Under the pieces are notes generated by a model, which saw only the letters and a program-made list of their open reading frames with translations, made no database searches and was not told the DNA's origin. A DNA stretch of 64,000 nucleotides from Haliotis asinina. Lineage: Eukaryota > Mollusca > Gastropoda > Lepetellida > Haliotidae. The position numbers and the translations under genes are program-made. The stretch covers positions 19,853,753 to 19,917,752 of the forward strand of contig NC_090290.1 of NCBI RefSeq assembly GCF_037392515.1. The letters are read 5' to 3'. Of this stretch, positions 48,843-58,794 are shown piece by piece. How positions within the stretch are numbered: the first letter of the stretch is position 1; each line of letters starts with the position of its first letter.

Positions 48843-51800
48843 CTGAAGCAAATATGTATCAGTCAGATGATCAAAGCAAATACTGTTCTGTTTAATTTGA
48901 CGATTATGATCGAAATATTTCGAAGCTTCACTGTATTCACAAAGCCCTGTAACTGCATTATCATCATGTATCCAACTGTTTACTGAATACATAGAAGATA
49001 TGAACTGGAAAATTATATTCACTAAAGACTTGCTTGAGAGGCATATTTTAGAAGTTGGAAGTAAATAGGATAACAGTAAATGGATGACAACTTCTTTAAT
49101 ACTGGAACACAACGTTTCGATACAGGTTCTTGTATCGTTTTCAAAGTGTTAGGGTTAGGGTTAACCAAACCCTAACCCTAACCTTAACCCTGACTTTGAA
49201 AACGATACAAGAACCTGTATCGAAAAGTCGTGTTCCAGTATTAAAGAAGTTGTCATCCATATACAGTTATCCTATATTCACTAAATTTAGAAAATGTACT
49301 AAGGATGTTAACTTGATCGATTTTCAATACAAATTTATTCACACGAAAATTTACACCAAACGTGAGTTGCTATATATGAAAGTTGTTGATGATGTTGCGT
49401 GTTCATTTTGTACGGAAGAGAGAATGTGTGCATAAAAAGTAAAATTCAAAAGTAAAATTGAAAATTCAAGAAATCTCTCAATGAGAAAATGAAAGCAGAA
49501 AGATCTTTTGCAATAGAGAACAAAGAACACAAATTCCAGCAAAAATGGAGTGAATGAGTGAGTTAAAATTTAACGTCACATCGGAAATATTTCAGCCATA
49601 TCGTGACGAAAACAATTTATATAACAAAAATGGAAAACGTTTTGAAGGATGAAACCTGTCACGATGAACAGTAAATATACTAGGGTATCACAGATTTGGG
49701 TACAAAAGAACCATGGAAAAGTAAATCATTCTAGTAATTAAAAAAGACAGAACAATATAAAACACGAGCTTTAGATCGCCAGCAACTGAGCAAAAATGGA
49801 CACCACTGGCGGGTGTGCTCAATGGTCAACAGTTAGTCTCAGTATACCTCTTAGTCGAAAAAGTATTTGACAATGAATTGAACACTTATGCATTTGACAC
49901 TGAAATGTATCTGGATATATTGAATGTAGTGTATGTAAAGACTACACAAATAACTGAATAAAAATATGTGAAAAAACCCCAAAACTATTCATTGCTGTTA
50001 CGAGTAATGGTGTTATATTATTCGCTTTTTTCTTCTTCTTCTTATTTTTATGATTATTAAGAAATTTCCAAAGGGGTGTCTTTTCCATAAATAATCTTTT
50101 GAGCATATAATACATACATTTATGTCGGCACTTCGTTAATACATACCTTCCAATATAGCGTTAGTACATGGTCGTAAACAGTTCTGTTAGCTGAGTAAGG
50201 ATAATTTAATTTCATTTCTGTTTTTTTTTTTGTTTCTTTGTTTCTTTTTATTTGTGTCGATAACCTAAAATAAACCAGAAAGCAAAGACCTAAAACAACA
50301 TACTGTTTCGTCGTTTACCGAAACTAGAGCGGGACGTGTGTTGCATTAGCGAGAAAAGATGTCACAGATTACGTATTGGCCAATACATCTGTTTGTTAAT
50401 TATTGACCTGAATGCATTTACTTTTAAGCAGTATAATTCTAAAAACGCGAAACACATTCAAGTCAGTTCTTATGTATGTCATCCCAGCTATGTGCCTAAC
50501 ATTCAGAGTTATACAAATACTTACTATAAACAACTGTGATATGAATCGTTGTAGGCAAATCATCGTCGTTTCCCTTCAGAGATCTACAAAAGACCGATAT
50601 TATAATACTGAAAGAAGCAGCAAAACGTCATCATTTGTTCACTAGGCAAAAGAAAGTACGGCGGTGTTGGTGGCTACAACTGGCACAAACATAAAGTCTT
50701 TTGGGGATTGTGTTGTATTAAAAGGAACTGTGTGGGACATTCCGTTTGCTTTGTTTTCGTGACTCTCTCCGACCTAATGACGGGTTACGTTTGTAATTGT
50801 TTTAGTCAATTCAGTTATTAATTCAGTGTGGTCCTGAGCAAGTAACTTCCCCAGCATTTGCCTCGGTTCGTGAGTCAATGAATGAGAATCAGGTAGAATG
50901 ATATAAGGGATCTGAAGACGGAACTGGAGAGCGCAACTGCATTATTCGGGGCATTATAATTAATTACCAGTGTATATATACCATAACTGCCACTGAAAAA
51001 TAGCAGTAGCAGCCTTACTACTAATTTCACCATTGCTGTTGCTCCTCCTCCTACTACTACTAGTGCTACTACCGCTGCTGAAGCTACTACTGCTGCTGCT
51101 GCTGCTACTACTACTACTTCTACTCATCCTCCTCCTACTACTACTACAACTATTGCTACTGCTGCTGCTGCTGCTACTACTACTGTTGCGGTTACTACTA
51201 CAACCAGTACTGCGACTACTACAACTGCTACTACTGCTGCTACTACTACTATATGGGTTAAACCTAATGGTTAAAGCGTCCGCTCGTTACGCTGAAAAGC
51301 CAGGTTCGATTCCACGCATGGGTAGAATGTGAGAAGCCCATTTCGTGTGTCCCCCGTCCCCAATAATTGCTGGAATATTGCTAACAACAGCGTAAAACCA
51401 TATTAACTCACGGTTACAACAACTATAATCACTTCAACTACTACTACTAATGCTACTACTATTACTACTACTACTTCGACAACGACTACAACTACTACTA
51501 CTGTTTTACGTAAACAATATTCACTAACAGATAGTATATGCTTCTCTGGTTTGGGTCATCGGGTGGATATCCTCTGTTCTCAGACCAGGAATTCTTCCAG
51601 TCTTCACACTTTAACTTATTCGGCTTGGCACAGAACCATGGAAAACCATAGTTCATATCCGTGAAATTACAGACGCTTTTGAAGTTGTCCGGTTTAATGG
51701 AACACTCCGTGCTCTCGACAAAACCACTGAAAACAAACTCCCTCTTTGGCACCCACAGTGCATGATTCTTCCCCAAGATGTCATAAAACATGGCGATTTC

Positions 51801-54800
51801 TTCTTTCCTCCTTTCAACGAAACACCGAATTGAGGCTGTGCCTTCCCACAATGCCCTGATCACACCAGTATAGCTTCCGTTGTTATGGTCGATCACGTGA
51901 CCAGCAACGGAAGCTCCGTATCTTGTATTCTCCATCCAAAGACGTAGGAAATCCCCTCCGCAAGTTTTCTTGTTCCCGTGATAATCGTACGTGTCAATAT
52001 TTACGCGGATTTCATCGCCAATGGAAAATACAACTTTATCATTCATGAGTGTCATCTTGGAGGTTTTGGCACTTGTACATTTCTTCGAGTCTGACTGCTT
52101 CCATTCATGCATCATTTCCGATTGGGATAAATAGAGTCTTTCTCTCTCTGAACGGATAGCGTAGTTGATGTGGAGTTTGGAGAAATCAGCCGCCAACATT
52201 GGGAAGACCCTGGAACGAAACGTGAGATAGTGAGTGAGATGTATGTTGCATTCGCCAAAATTTCACATGTATGAGCTAGTGAGGTGAAGTAAATCCTCCC
52301 AGGTTCCATTTGAATCCTTTCGGTTTCCATGCAAAAAGCAAAGGTATTGAATGTCCTCACGATACATAGTATGGTGATCTTGCTTTGGCATCTGGTTATA
52401 TCTGGGCTGTTTCATGTTTTGTTGGTCCTCCTGAGAGGGTACGTAAGTCGCGAAACATTTAAACGTTCCACTGGTTTTAATCGTAGTATACGTGTACTTT
52501 TAATTTTTGGCTAGATGTGTCTAAACTGCTAACATCTGAAGAGATGGTGTAAATCCAGCTAAGGTCCATACAGGAAGCTAATGTACTGTAAGTCCCCATG
52601 GCCCCTAGTATGGTGATTTACCATCAGTTGTTGGCAATCTATAGCTCAATTTTATTGTATTGTCCAAATAATGATATGAGTTTTAACTTTCGACGCCAGT
52701 TTTAATTCCAATTGTGATATACTAGTTGTTTTACTGTTCTTCCTCAAGAGGGCTTTAGTTTCTGATAAATCTGGTATGTAATGTAATTTAAATTGTTCTC
52801 GTCACGATATGGCTGCAATATTGCCGATGTGACGTTAAATAGTACCTCACACACTCACTCTTGTTGTATTGTCACATATGATGATAGAATTTATGGCTAC
52901 ATACCATATTTAAGATAAGCTATGTCACAGTCTATCGTTTGCAGTCCTTTAATGACTGGATTTCGCAATATCAATGTGTATGTACAAACGATATGGATGA
53001 AGTACTGTCGGACGTGACTCTAAATTGTAAGTCTCTCACCCATACATCGATGCTACTGTTTCACGTATGAGGAAAAAGTTCAGTGCTTTAAACGCTTGTT
53101 TCGAAGAACTGTAAGCAACAAGCCTTTTCCATTATAATAAGAAATCGAAACCCACATTTTCCGGATTCAACAGTTTCGTCATTTCAAAGAAGATGCGATA
53201 TTTTCTATTTATCATTTTTACTCGGAGTTGTTCCAAGAAGATGAGTTCAGATATGAGTATGATATGTTACATCATCATACGAGATTCTAAATATTCGTTG
53301 TCGAAGTATGGATCTTAACACCCGACACTTCACATGCCACAAGAAGTCTATACTAAATGTGTCCGAACGAGTTTAGTCCAATAATTTAATAGCATCATCA
53401 CACGAGATTCTAAATTTCATTTAGAAAAAACCCTTTACATGCCGTGCGATATCTTCCTTAAATGCAGATCTGGCTGAACGCAGTTGCCTGTATTAACAGC
53501 ATAATGAATCGCTTTCAAATAGTTATAGTGTGTATTCCAAGGCGAGACAGCTTCAGCAGTACTTTCCAAAAACACAAAGTGAAGTGTTCACCTGAACAGA
53601 CACGTGATGCAATTTAACAGGGAATTACACGGGATATTATTACTGTTAGCGATACGTTTCATTTTGTAGGTTTTTAAAATCCCATTTTGCCTACGGGAAG
53701 TTTTGTTGGCAAATTGGGATGTAGGCAGATTGGGACTGTATGCAAAATGGGACAGCTACAGTCACTGAGGGGTATGTTGTTGGGTTCGTTGAAAGTGTAA
53801 TTAATGCAAGTTCTCTTAAAGTTAACATCCTGATCTTAGTGATAATTGATTTCAAGTTAAAGTTTCAATGCTGTGGTTGGTCCTTTTACTCAAGCAAAGA
53901 TACATACAGACATATACAATGGGTCTACTTAGTTCATCAAACTCCTGATAAAGAAGGATGGCTACCAACAGCCCCCATCACACAAATTAAAGATCGTGTG
54001 TTGAATCCTTTACTTCGCAAGCACGAGGACAGCAAGTATTCTTTGCAGGGTACCGCTATGCCTTAATAGCAGAGGATGAAAAGATGTTGTAAATCCATCT
54101 AGGGTCCAAGCAGGTAGTAAACGTAATGCATGACCCCATGGTCCCTAACATGGTGATGTACCTTCCGTTGTTGGCGATCTATAGCTTATTTTTTATCTTA
54201 ATGTATTGTCCTAATTATGCTATTAGTTTTAAATTCTAACAGTGATAGTCTATTTGTTTTACTGTCCTTGGACGACAGGTTTTATAACAACGACAATATC
54301 AATCTTTATAATCGTCCAATTTGTCCTCCTCACGATGTGGCTGAAATATTGCCGATGAGACGTTAAATATTAACTCACTCCCTTATTATTAGACGACAGA
54401 TATTTCTACAACTCATTCAACCGAGACTTCAGACTGTGATTGGTTAATCAAAGTTATTGAGAGGTTTACAATCACGTGATCCTGATCCTGATTTTTCTCC
54501 ACTGTAAGTATATTTCTGTCTACCTATCTATCTCTGTATACACGGATCTTCTCCGAAATAATAACTAAACACTGGTCTTCTCCGAAATAATAACACAACA
54601 TGGATCTTCTTGCTGGAGAAGATCCGTGCTGTGCTATTATTTCGGAAACTACTTATATAATATCAACCAACATTTATGAAACATTATTTAAAGTAAAAAA
54701 GATAAAGTTTTGTCCGAAAACATTTTCCTTCACAATTTGATTACTTTTCACTGTATTTGGAAAGGAACTCTTCACCCAAAGTCAACAATGAAAACACAAT

Positions 54801-56949
54801 GCATGTGCAATTCACATGCACACACATCAGTCGTTTCATATATATACGGTTTCATATATAAACGGTTATGGCAGAATGGCGATAAACAAACTGTCTTGGA
54901 AAATCAGAGGCATATAAAAGAAATTATAAAAGCTCTAAATATATTATTTAAAATACCAAAAATAAAGCTACATACGTCATAGTCTTATACCTCTAACTAC
55001 AAGTATGTGTGCATGCCACACGCACTGGCCACTGTTCTCCAACTGGAGACATCATTAAATCTACAACGCAACGCCATCACGCCCATGTAAAATGACTTCA
55101 ATATCTATATGACAAGCACTTGGGTGGACACGCTTTTCTGGAGGTTATTTTGTGCCCAGGACGACTAACCATATTGCTGGGTGGCATAATAAGTTGAAGA
55201 ATACACTGACATTTTGTCAGTTCAAATGAATGAAATGCATTCAGAAATATACTTCACACCTAGAAACATTGTATTTGCCATTTGTTTCTCGTATTGCCTA
55301 CAATTGACGTTTCTTCAAGTTCATTTTTTGTAAAGGTAAAATAGGACAGCACATTAACCTTCCTTCCTGGTCACTGGGCGGTGTCGTGTTGTTTCAACAT
55401 GTAGGCAGAATGGGAAGACACCGCATAGAATGTATACAATAAACGTTCTGGAACATTTTGCTATGGCCCGAGAGCTGTAACCCTGGGTTTCATGTAGGAA
55501 GACACACAATCTTATCATGATAACAACATTCTCTTATGACATTCATTTGTAAAGCAAGTTATATGCTGAAATAATCTGTTAATAATATTGTATCGAAACA
55601 TTTATACATACATTCCCTCCGATGTGATTTTTTATGGACAACTGTCAAAACTTCGTTGTTTTTATCAATATTACGTCTCAGCAAATCACTTGCAGACAAA
55701 ACTCTTCTTTAATCGGACTCTTTTGAACGTTATGCTTTTATAAAGATTGTATACAGTTATTATTCATTAACACATAAACATTTTGGATAATATGCACTCA
55801 TAAGCATGTATATGAGGAGTGCGTGTTGGCCTGACCGTGAAATCACGACCCACTGATCTATCCCGTCCAGAGTTCAAAAGTTTAGAGCAAGTCCTTTTTA
55901 TTATCTGTGCCCTAAATACTGACGTGCCTTGAGGGACATTACATGTTATCAACAAACAACTCGAACAAGCGGATGTTTGTCAATGGATTTGTCAATGACC
56001 AGCAGAGACACGCTCTTCTATTATAGTGTCTGTCTTCCCTTACTGCATGGCATATACCATACCGTCATGTATTTATAAATTTAGGAACTTTTATATTCAT
56101 TTTTACATTTCATTTTTTTACTTTTTAATTATTACATTGCTACAAATGCATCATAGATATCTGACTGTAGGTAGAATAATGTGTCTAGTGTTAAAACCAC
56201 ACGGGTGTACACACATTCTCTATCTCCGTACCCACCAAAGGAATAAATAATCGAGTCTGGACCAGACAATCCAGTGGTCAACAGCATGAGCATCGGCATG
56301 CGCAATTGGGAACCGATAATGTGTCAAGTCAGCGAGCCTGACCATCCGATCCCGTTAGTCTCCTCTTACGACAAGCAGAGTCGCCATTTACAGCAAAAGT
56401 GTTTTTGCTGAAGACCTATTCTACCCCGGGACCTACACGGGCCCTCTAAGAAAGTGAGTGAGATTACTCAGAAATATCTATGGCGGCATCTCTAATGAAG
56501 AACTGTGGGTAAAGAGACCATGATTTTTTAGATTTCTATCGTGTTATAACATGTGTTTGTGTAACATTTTGCTGTGACAACTGTAAATAAATGTTTGATA
56601 CGAAATTTTGCACCAGCTGTTTCTCAAATGTATGTACATGTTTTCGTGCGCACATGGAAGAAACAATCTTATTTCACAACGTGCATTTTGTGATTTGAAA
56701 AATGTAGTCAGTGTATTCAAATTTATCACTTAATGCATACGAGGTCGAAATAAGTGTTTTCACTGGCTACAGCACCGGTGTAACTCATGACATGTAAGAC
56801 ATGAATGTATTCATACAGTTGTAAATATTTTTTTAAAACTCTTACCCAAATGTGTTTCGCCAGCGTGTCGTCTGCCAAAAAATGAAAACTCCGACCGTCA
56901 AAAGCAAAACAGGGACGACGAAGGACGCCGCGTTCTTCCTTCTCACCAT
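48055..56949 (-). CDS. NXPE family member (neurexophilin/PC-esterase domain protein), paralogue B
   Basis: Spliced gene on the minus strand: coding exons 56949-56846, 52209-51502, 50583-50525 and 48842-48055 (1659 bp, 552 aa plus stop). Lengths and phases are identical to paralogue A; all introns are GT-AG. Predicted type II secretory-pathway membrane protein with an NXPE domain and a PC-esterase domain; substrate unknown. By my hand count, identity to A is about 62% in exon 1, 87% in exon 2 and 94% over the last 240 residues. No stop or frameshift, so both copies look functional. Intron 1 is longer than in A (4636 against 3203 bp) because of insertions. Confidence 0.9.
49065..49275. repeat. 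Fold-back with telomere-type repeats at its centre
   Basis: Inverted arms of roughly 100 bp meet at a centre of GTTAGGGTTAGGGTTAAC (49148) and CCCTAACCCTAACC (from about 49169). Each arm also holds CGATACAGGTTCTTGTATCG, itself a small hairpin, and the string ACTTCTTTAATACTGGAACAC. TTAGGG is the usual animal and mollusc telomere repeat. It lies inside NXPE-B intron 3 and is absent from arm A. Confidence 0.88.
49230..49435 (+). pseudogene. Fragment of a third LINE type (ORF2 C-terminus)
   Basis: The frame reads FRKCTKDVNLIDFQYKFIHT, then CSFCTEE, resembling the ORF2 end of L1/Tx1-like elements (FQYK-hydrophobic-H ... CxFC). It overlaps the right arm of the fold-back. It ends without the usual histidine and third cysteine, so it is a stub. 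Confidence 0.5.
49552..49790 (-). mobile_element. LINE 3'-end copy in NXPE-B intron 3
   Basis: On the plus strand GAATGAGTGAGTTAAAATTT, AACGTCACATCGGAAATATT and CAGCCATATCGTGACGAAAA, the reverse complement of the terminal module, then 3' UTR to ATCGCCAGCAACTGAGC. Same orientation as the gene. Confidence 0.8.
49800..50524. other. NXPE-B intron 3, remainder
   Basis: Intron sequence up to the exon 3 donor, with a T-rich tract near 50221. No other feature is supported. Confidence 0.5.
50525..50583 (-). CDS. NXPE-B coding exon 3 (59 bp)
   Basis: On the minus strand: acceptor CTTTTGTAG|A, donor ATA|GTAAGT. It encodes SLKGNDDDLPTTIHITVVY between split codons. It differs from A at four of about nineteen residues. 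It is too short to show as an ORF and was found by matching the arm A exon. Confidence 0.87.
51003..51500. repeat. Long (CTA/CTG)n trinucleotide tract next to the NXPE-B 5' splice site
   Basis: Runs of CTA, CTG and related triplets from about 51003 to 51250 and from about 51421 to the exon 2 donor, split by a SINE. The Leu-rich 99-codon frame at 51033-51332 is a by-product of the repeat. Confidence 0.9.
51253..51412 (+). mobile_element. tRNA-derived SINE inside the trinucleotide tract
   Basis: Aligns with 60324-60490: GGTTAAACCTAATGGTTAAAGCG (A-box part), GGTTCGATTCC (B box), AGAAGCCCATTTCGTGTGTC, TTGCTGGAATATTGCTAACA and a short AACTCAC end. The tail is truncated. Confidence 0.85.
51502..52209 (-). 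CDS. NXPE-B coding exon 2: NXPE/neurexophilin-like domain
   Basis: 708 bp as in A. Acceptor TTCGTTCCAG|G and donor CA|GTAGTA on the minus strand. It keeps FSIGDEIRVNIDTYDYHG, CGGDFLR, both NGS and NFT sequons and the cysteine pattern. About 31 of 233 residues differ from A, many of them near the domain edges and just before the donor. Confidence 0.9.
52277..53045 (+). mobile_element. LINE 3'-end copy shared by both arms, split by a nested copy
   Basis: The first part (52277-52415) has GTGAAGTAAATCCTCCCAGG and CATAGTATGGTGATCTTGC. The second (about 52860-53045) ends ACGATATGGATGAAGTACTG, CGGACGTGACTCTAAATTGT and CTCTCACCC. Together they form one old tail antisense to NXPE-B, matching 32664-32880 in arm A. 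Confidence 0.75.
52416..52858 (+). mobile_element. Nested LINE 3'-end copy
   Basis: Runs from GTCCTCCTGAGAGGGTACG through CCCCATGGCCCCTAGTATGG to GATATGGCTGCAATATTGCC, GATGTGACGTTAAATAGTAC and an (ACTC)-type tail. TTGTTG occurs at both junctions as a short candidate target-site duplication. It is absent from arm A, so it arrived after the duplication. Confidence 0.82.
53046..54069. other. NXPE-B intron 1, no gene supported
   Basis: A 108-codon frame at 53740-54066 has no recognisable domain, signal peptide or arm A counterpart. Otherwise anonymous intron. Confidence 0.4.
54070..54382 (+). mobile_element. LINE 3'-end copy in NXPE-B intron 1
   Basis: 3' UTR with GGTCCAAGCAGGTAGTAAAC, CCCCATGGTCCCTAACATGG and the module GATGTGGCTGAAATATTGCC, GATGAGACGTTAAATATTAA, CTCACTCC. 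Antisense to the gene. Confidence 0.82.
54541..54650. repeat. Short fold-back with a directly repeated unit
   Basis: ACGGATCTTCTCC(GAAATAATAAC) occurs in two direct, slightly different copies on the left. GGAGAAGATCCGTG and ATTATTTCGG follow in inverse order on the right, giving two possible short stems (14 and 10 bp). Confidence 0.75.
54651..56246. other. NXPE-B intron 1, no gene recognised
   Basis: AT-rich intron with short frames only; no repeat family seen elsewhere in the window is recognised. Confidence 0.45.
56247..56448 (-). mobile_element. Tail-sharing interspersed repeat (family R3) in NXPE-B intron 1
   Basis: On the plus strand AATAATCGAGTCTGGACCAG, CAACAGCATGAGCATCGGC, CGATCCCGTTAGTCTCCTC and CTATTCTACCCCGGGACC. 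The tail with AATATTGC is cut off at its 3' side. Same strand as NXPE-B. Confidence 0.85.
56846..56949 (-). CDS. NXPE-B coding exon 1: signal anchor
   Basis: On the minus strand the ATG at 56949 opens MVRRKNAASFVVPVLLLTVG, a basic start with a hydrophobic segment. The donor is GG|GTAAGA. It has the same 104 bp as in A, but about 13 of 34 residues differ, mostly conservative within the anchor. Confidence 0.85.
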
Positions 56950-57242
56950 GATGAACACGTGGGTCTGGTGTCAAATGCGACATGTGCTACTTCGTCTTCT
57001 GCTGTGGCGGGTACGAATATCTGTTCAAGTACTCGACCCTTACCTCCACTTTTGACCCGTTTAGAGCTGCATAACCCACGGCCCATGGTGAGACGATAAC
57101 ACGATATGGACTGGTTATGTCAACACTGGTGTAAGGGTAAATCATAGGGTGTCTACCCTGAGCCCAGAGTTAAAGTGTTGTTTGCTCACCATATAGTATT
57201 TCAAAATGATCTCAGTCTGGGTTCAGTTACAGCAATTAATCG

Positions 57243-57360
57243 ACAAGAGAGAAAGAAAGAGAGAGGGAAAGAGCTAGAGAGGGTGGAGGAGAGAGGTGAT
57301 GAGTGCTGGAGTGTCTTTGCGGTGGGGGGGGGGATGGTGGGGAGGGGGAGGGAAGGATGT
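57243..57360. repeat. Purine-rich (GA/GGA/G) tract
   Basis: An almost uninterrupted run of A and G with G-rich ends, just beyond the outer limit of arm B and about 0.3 kb upstream of the NXPE-B start. The frames across it (57175-57390, 57296-57535) look like composition artefacts. Confidence 0.85.
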
Positions 57361-58196
57361 GATTGTATGCTGTATGAATGTGTGTATTAGCGGTAGGGGT
57401 GTTAGAGATCAAATGAAGTGTTTTCAGTGTGCTGTGTGCCGAGGAAGGGCGGGATGGGGGCCAATATGGTGTATATTGGCTACAAAGAGTGTGATGCCTG
57501 TTTTAGTATATTTTATGCAAGAGGGTTTCTCATAACCTGTACAGATGGCCGATATAATGTTATATAAAAATCATCGGGTCAGTGACCTTGCACAATGTGG
57601 CGTAATGGCCTTGTGCATAAAACGTGACTGTTCAGGGAGACGAGACCGCCCCAGATCATCGCCACAAAGAAACGGATTGTGCATCCAGTCGGGACGTCGG
57701 CCACGGCCTCACCAGCGATCGACGGGTGCCGTTTTGGTGGTGTTTGCTGTAATCATATAAATAAGCTTAGGTCAATTTGGCGAATATAATTCAATCAATT
57801 TACGTCTGGTTACTGGAATTCGAGTTAACACAAATTGGCGCCATATTATTAATGTGTTTGAAATCTGCCAAACGCCCAATCAGTCAAATGTTTATCAACG
57901 TCTCACCAGTGAGACATAAAAGCATGCTAATAAAACATCCTATGGTACAATAGCTAAAACTGCGGTGCACAGCCAATCATCGATGTGTGAGAGGTTATGA
58001 AAGACAGGTGTAATCGGTATAATTCATAACATTCAATGTACACATATTCAGTACATAAAAGCTCTCTCCGTTTGGCTAAATTAAAGAAAAAACTCAGAAA
58101 TCATCCTGCAAATCTTGACAAATGTTGAAAAGACTTTCACGTTCAGCAGTCACGTTCAGCAGTAAAGACGGGACTAAGTAAAAGTGCGTACAGTTC
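57361..58196. other. No gene recognised; short GC-rich patch
   Basis: 57610-57730 is GC-richer than its surroundings and lies in a 71-codon frame without a known domain. It could be a regulatory CpG-type patch or an old repeat; nothing firmer can be said. Confidence 0.35.
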
Positions 58197-58232
58197 ATCT
58201 TCAAGCTGTGACGTTAAATACTCACTCACTCA
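58197..58232 (+). mobile_element. Tiny LINE tail end
   Basis: AGCTGTGACGTTAAATACTC followed by ACTCACTCAT matches the last bases of the LINE terminal module. Confidence 0.55.
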
Positions 58233-58794
58233 TCTTCAAACTGGTGAATCCTTATAGTTTCACTTTGTCAACTGAACATTTAAAACTTACAATTTTACTC
58301 GACTTTAGATAAAAGTTGCTTAGCAAAGGATCATAGTTTCAATTAGTATTGATATTGGTTTATATTCCAAAGGGGTAAGCGCATTAGTTCGAACAGTGAA
58401 GCAAATGCAGGGGGGATAAGTGATAAGTGTTAACTAAGACCGACCCTATTTGTTCTCGGTGTTTCATTTAATGCGCCTACTGTCTTGTAATACAAACTAA
58501 TAATAGCGATTGGGAACTATGATCGTTTGTTAAACAACTTTTATCCAAAGTCGAATCCTGAGATTTTACATTCATTTGGCATGGTGAAATTATGAGGATT
58601 TGCAATCCAAATTTTACTTTATTCGATTTATCTTTGTGTTTAAAGTAAAATTCATCTGTATCTTTTCCCAGACTACATATGCACGTAGATTTTCTACCGT
58701 TTCGCCCAGTCTCTGACTGGATTTGTTTCTCCCAAAAAGTTATATATTCGTCCGCAGTACCTGCAGGTGACTATCCACTTAATTAAGACTTGCT
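58233..58794. other. No gene recognised
   Basis: AT-rich; no supported feature. Confidence 0.45.

Larger units (their letters stand above)
47480..57165 (-). repeat. Arm B of the large inverted duplication
   Basis: Reverse-oriented partner of 29430-38806, containing NXPE-B. Coding exons, splice sites, the 5' flank (reverse complement of about 57070-57165), the intron start after exon 1, and the 3' flank block align with arm A. Arm-specific changes: a telomeric fold-back and LINE remnants in intron 3, a long trinucleotide tract with a SINE in intron 2, a nested LINE tail in intron 1 (52416-52858), and absence of arm A's two LINE insertions. Confidence 0.88.

Noticed and set aside
51033..51332. 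99-codon leucine-rich frame
   Set aside because: It is the translation of a (CTA/CTG)n tract inside an NXPE-B intron plus part of a SINE; no coding signal.
53740..54066. 108-codon frame in NXPE-B intron 1
   Set aside because: No domain or arm A counterpart, and it ends at the edge of a LINE tail; likely chance.
57545..57760. GC-rich 71-codon frame
   Set aside because: Arginine- and proline-rich translation of a GC-rich patch; no domain, start context or splice partner supports coding.
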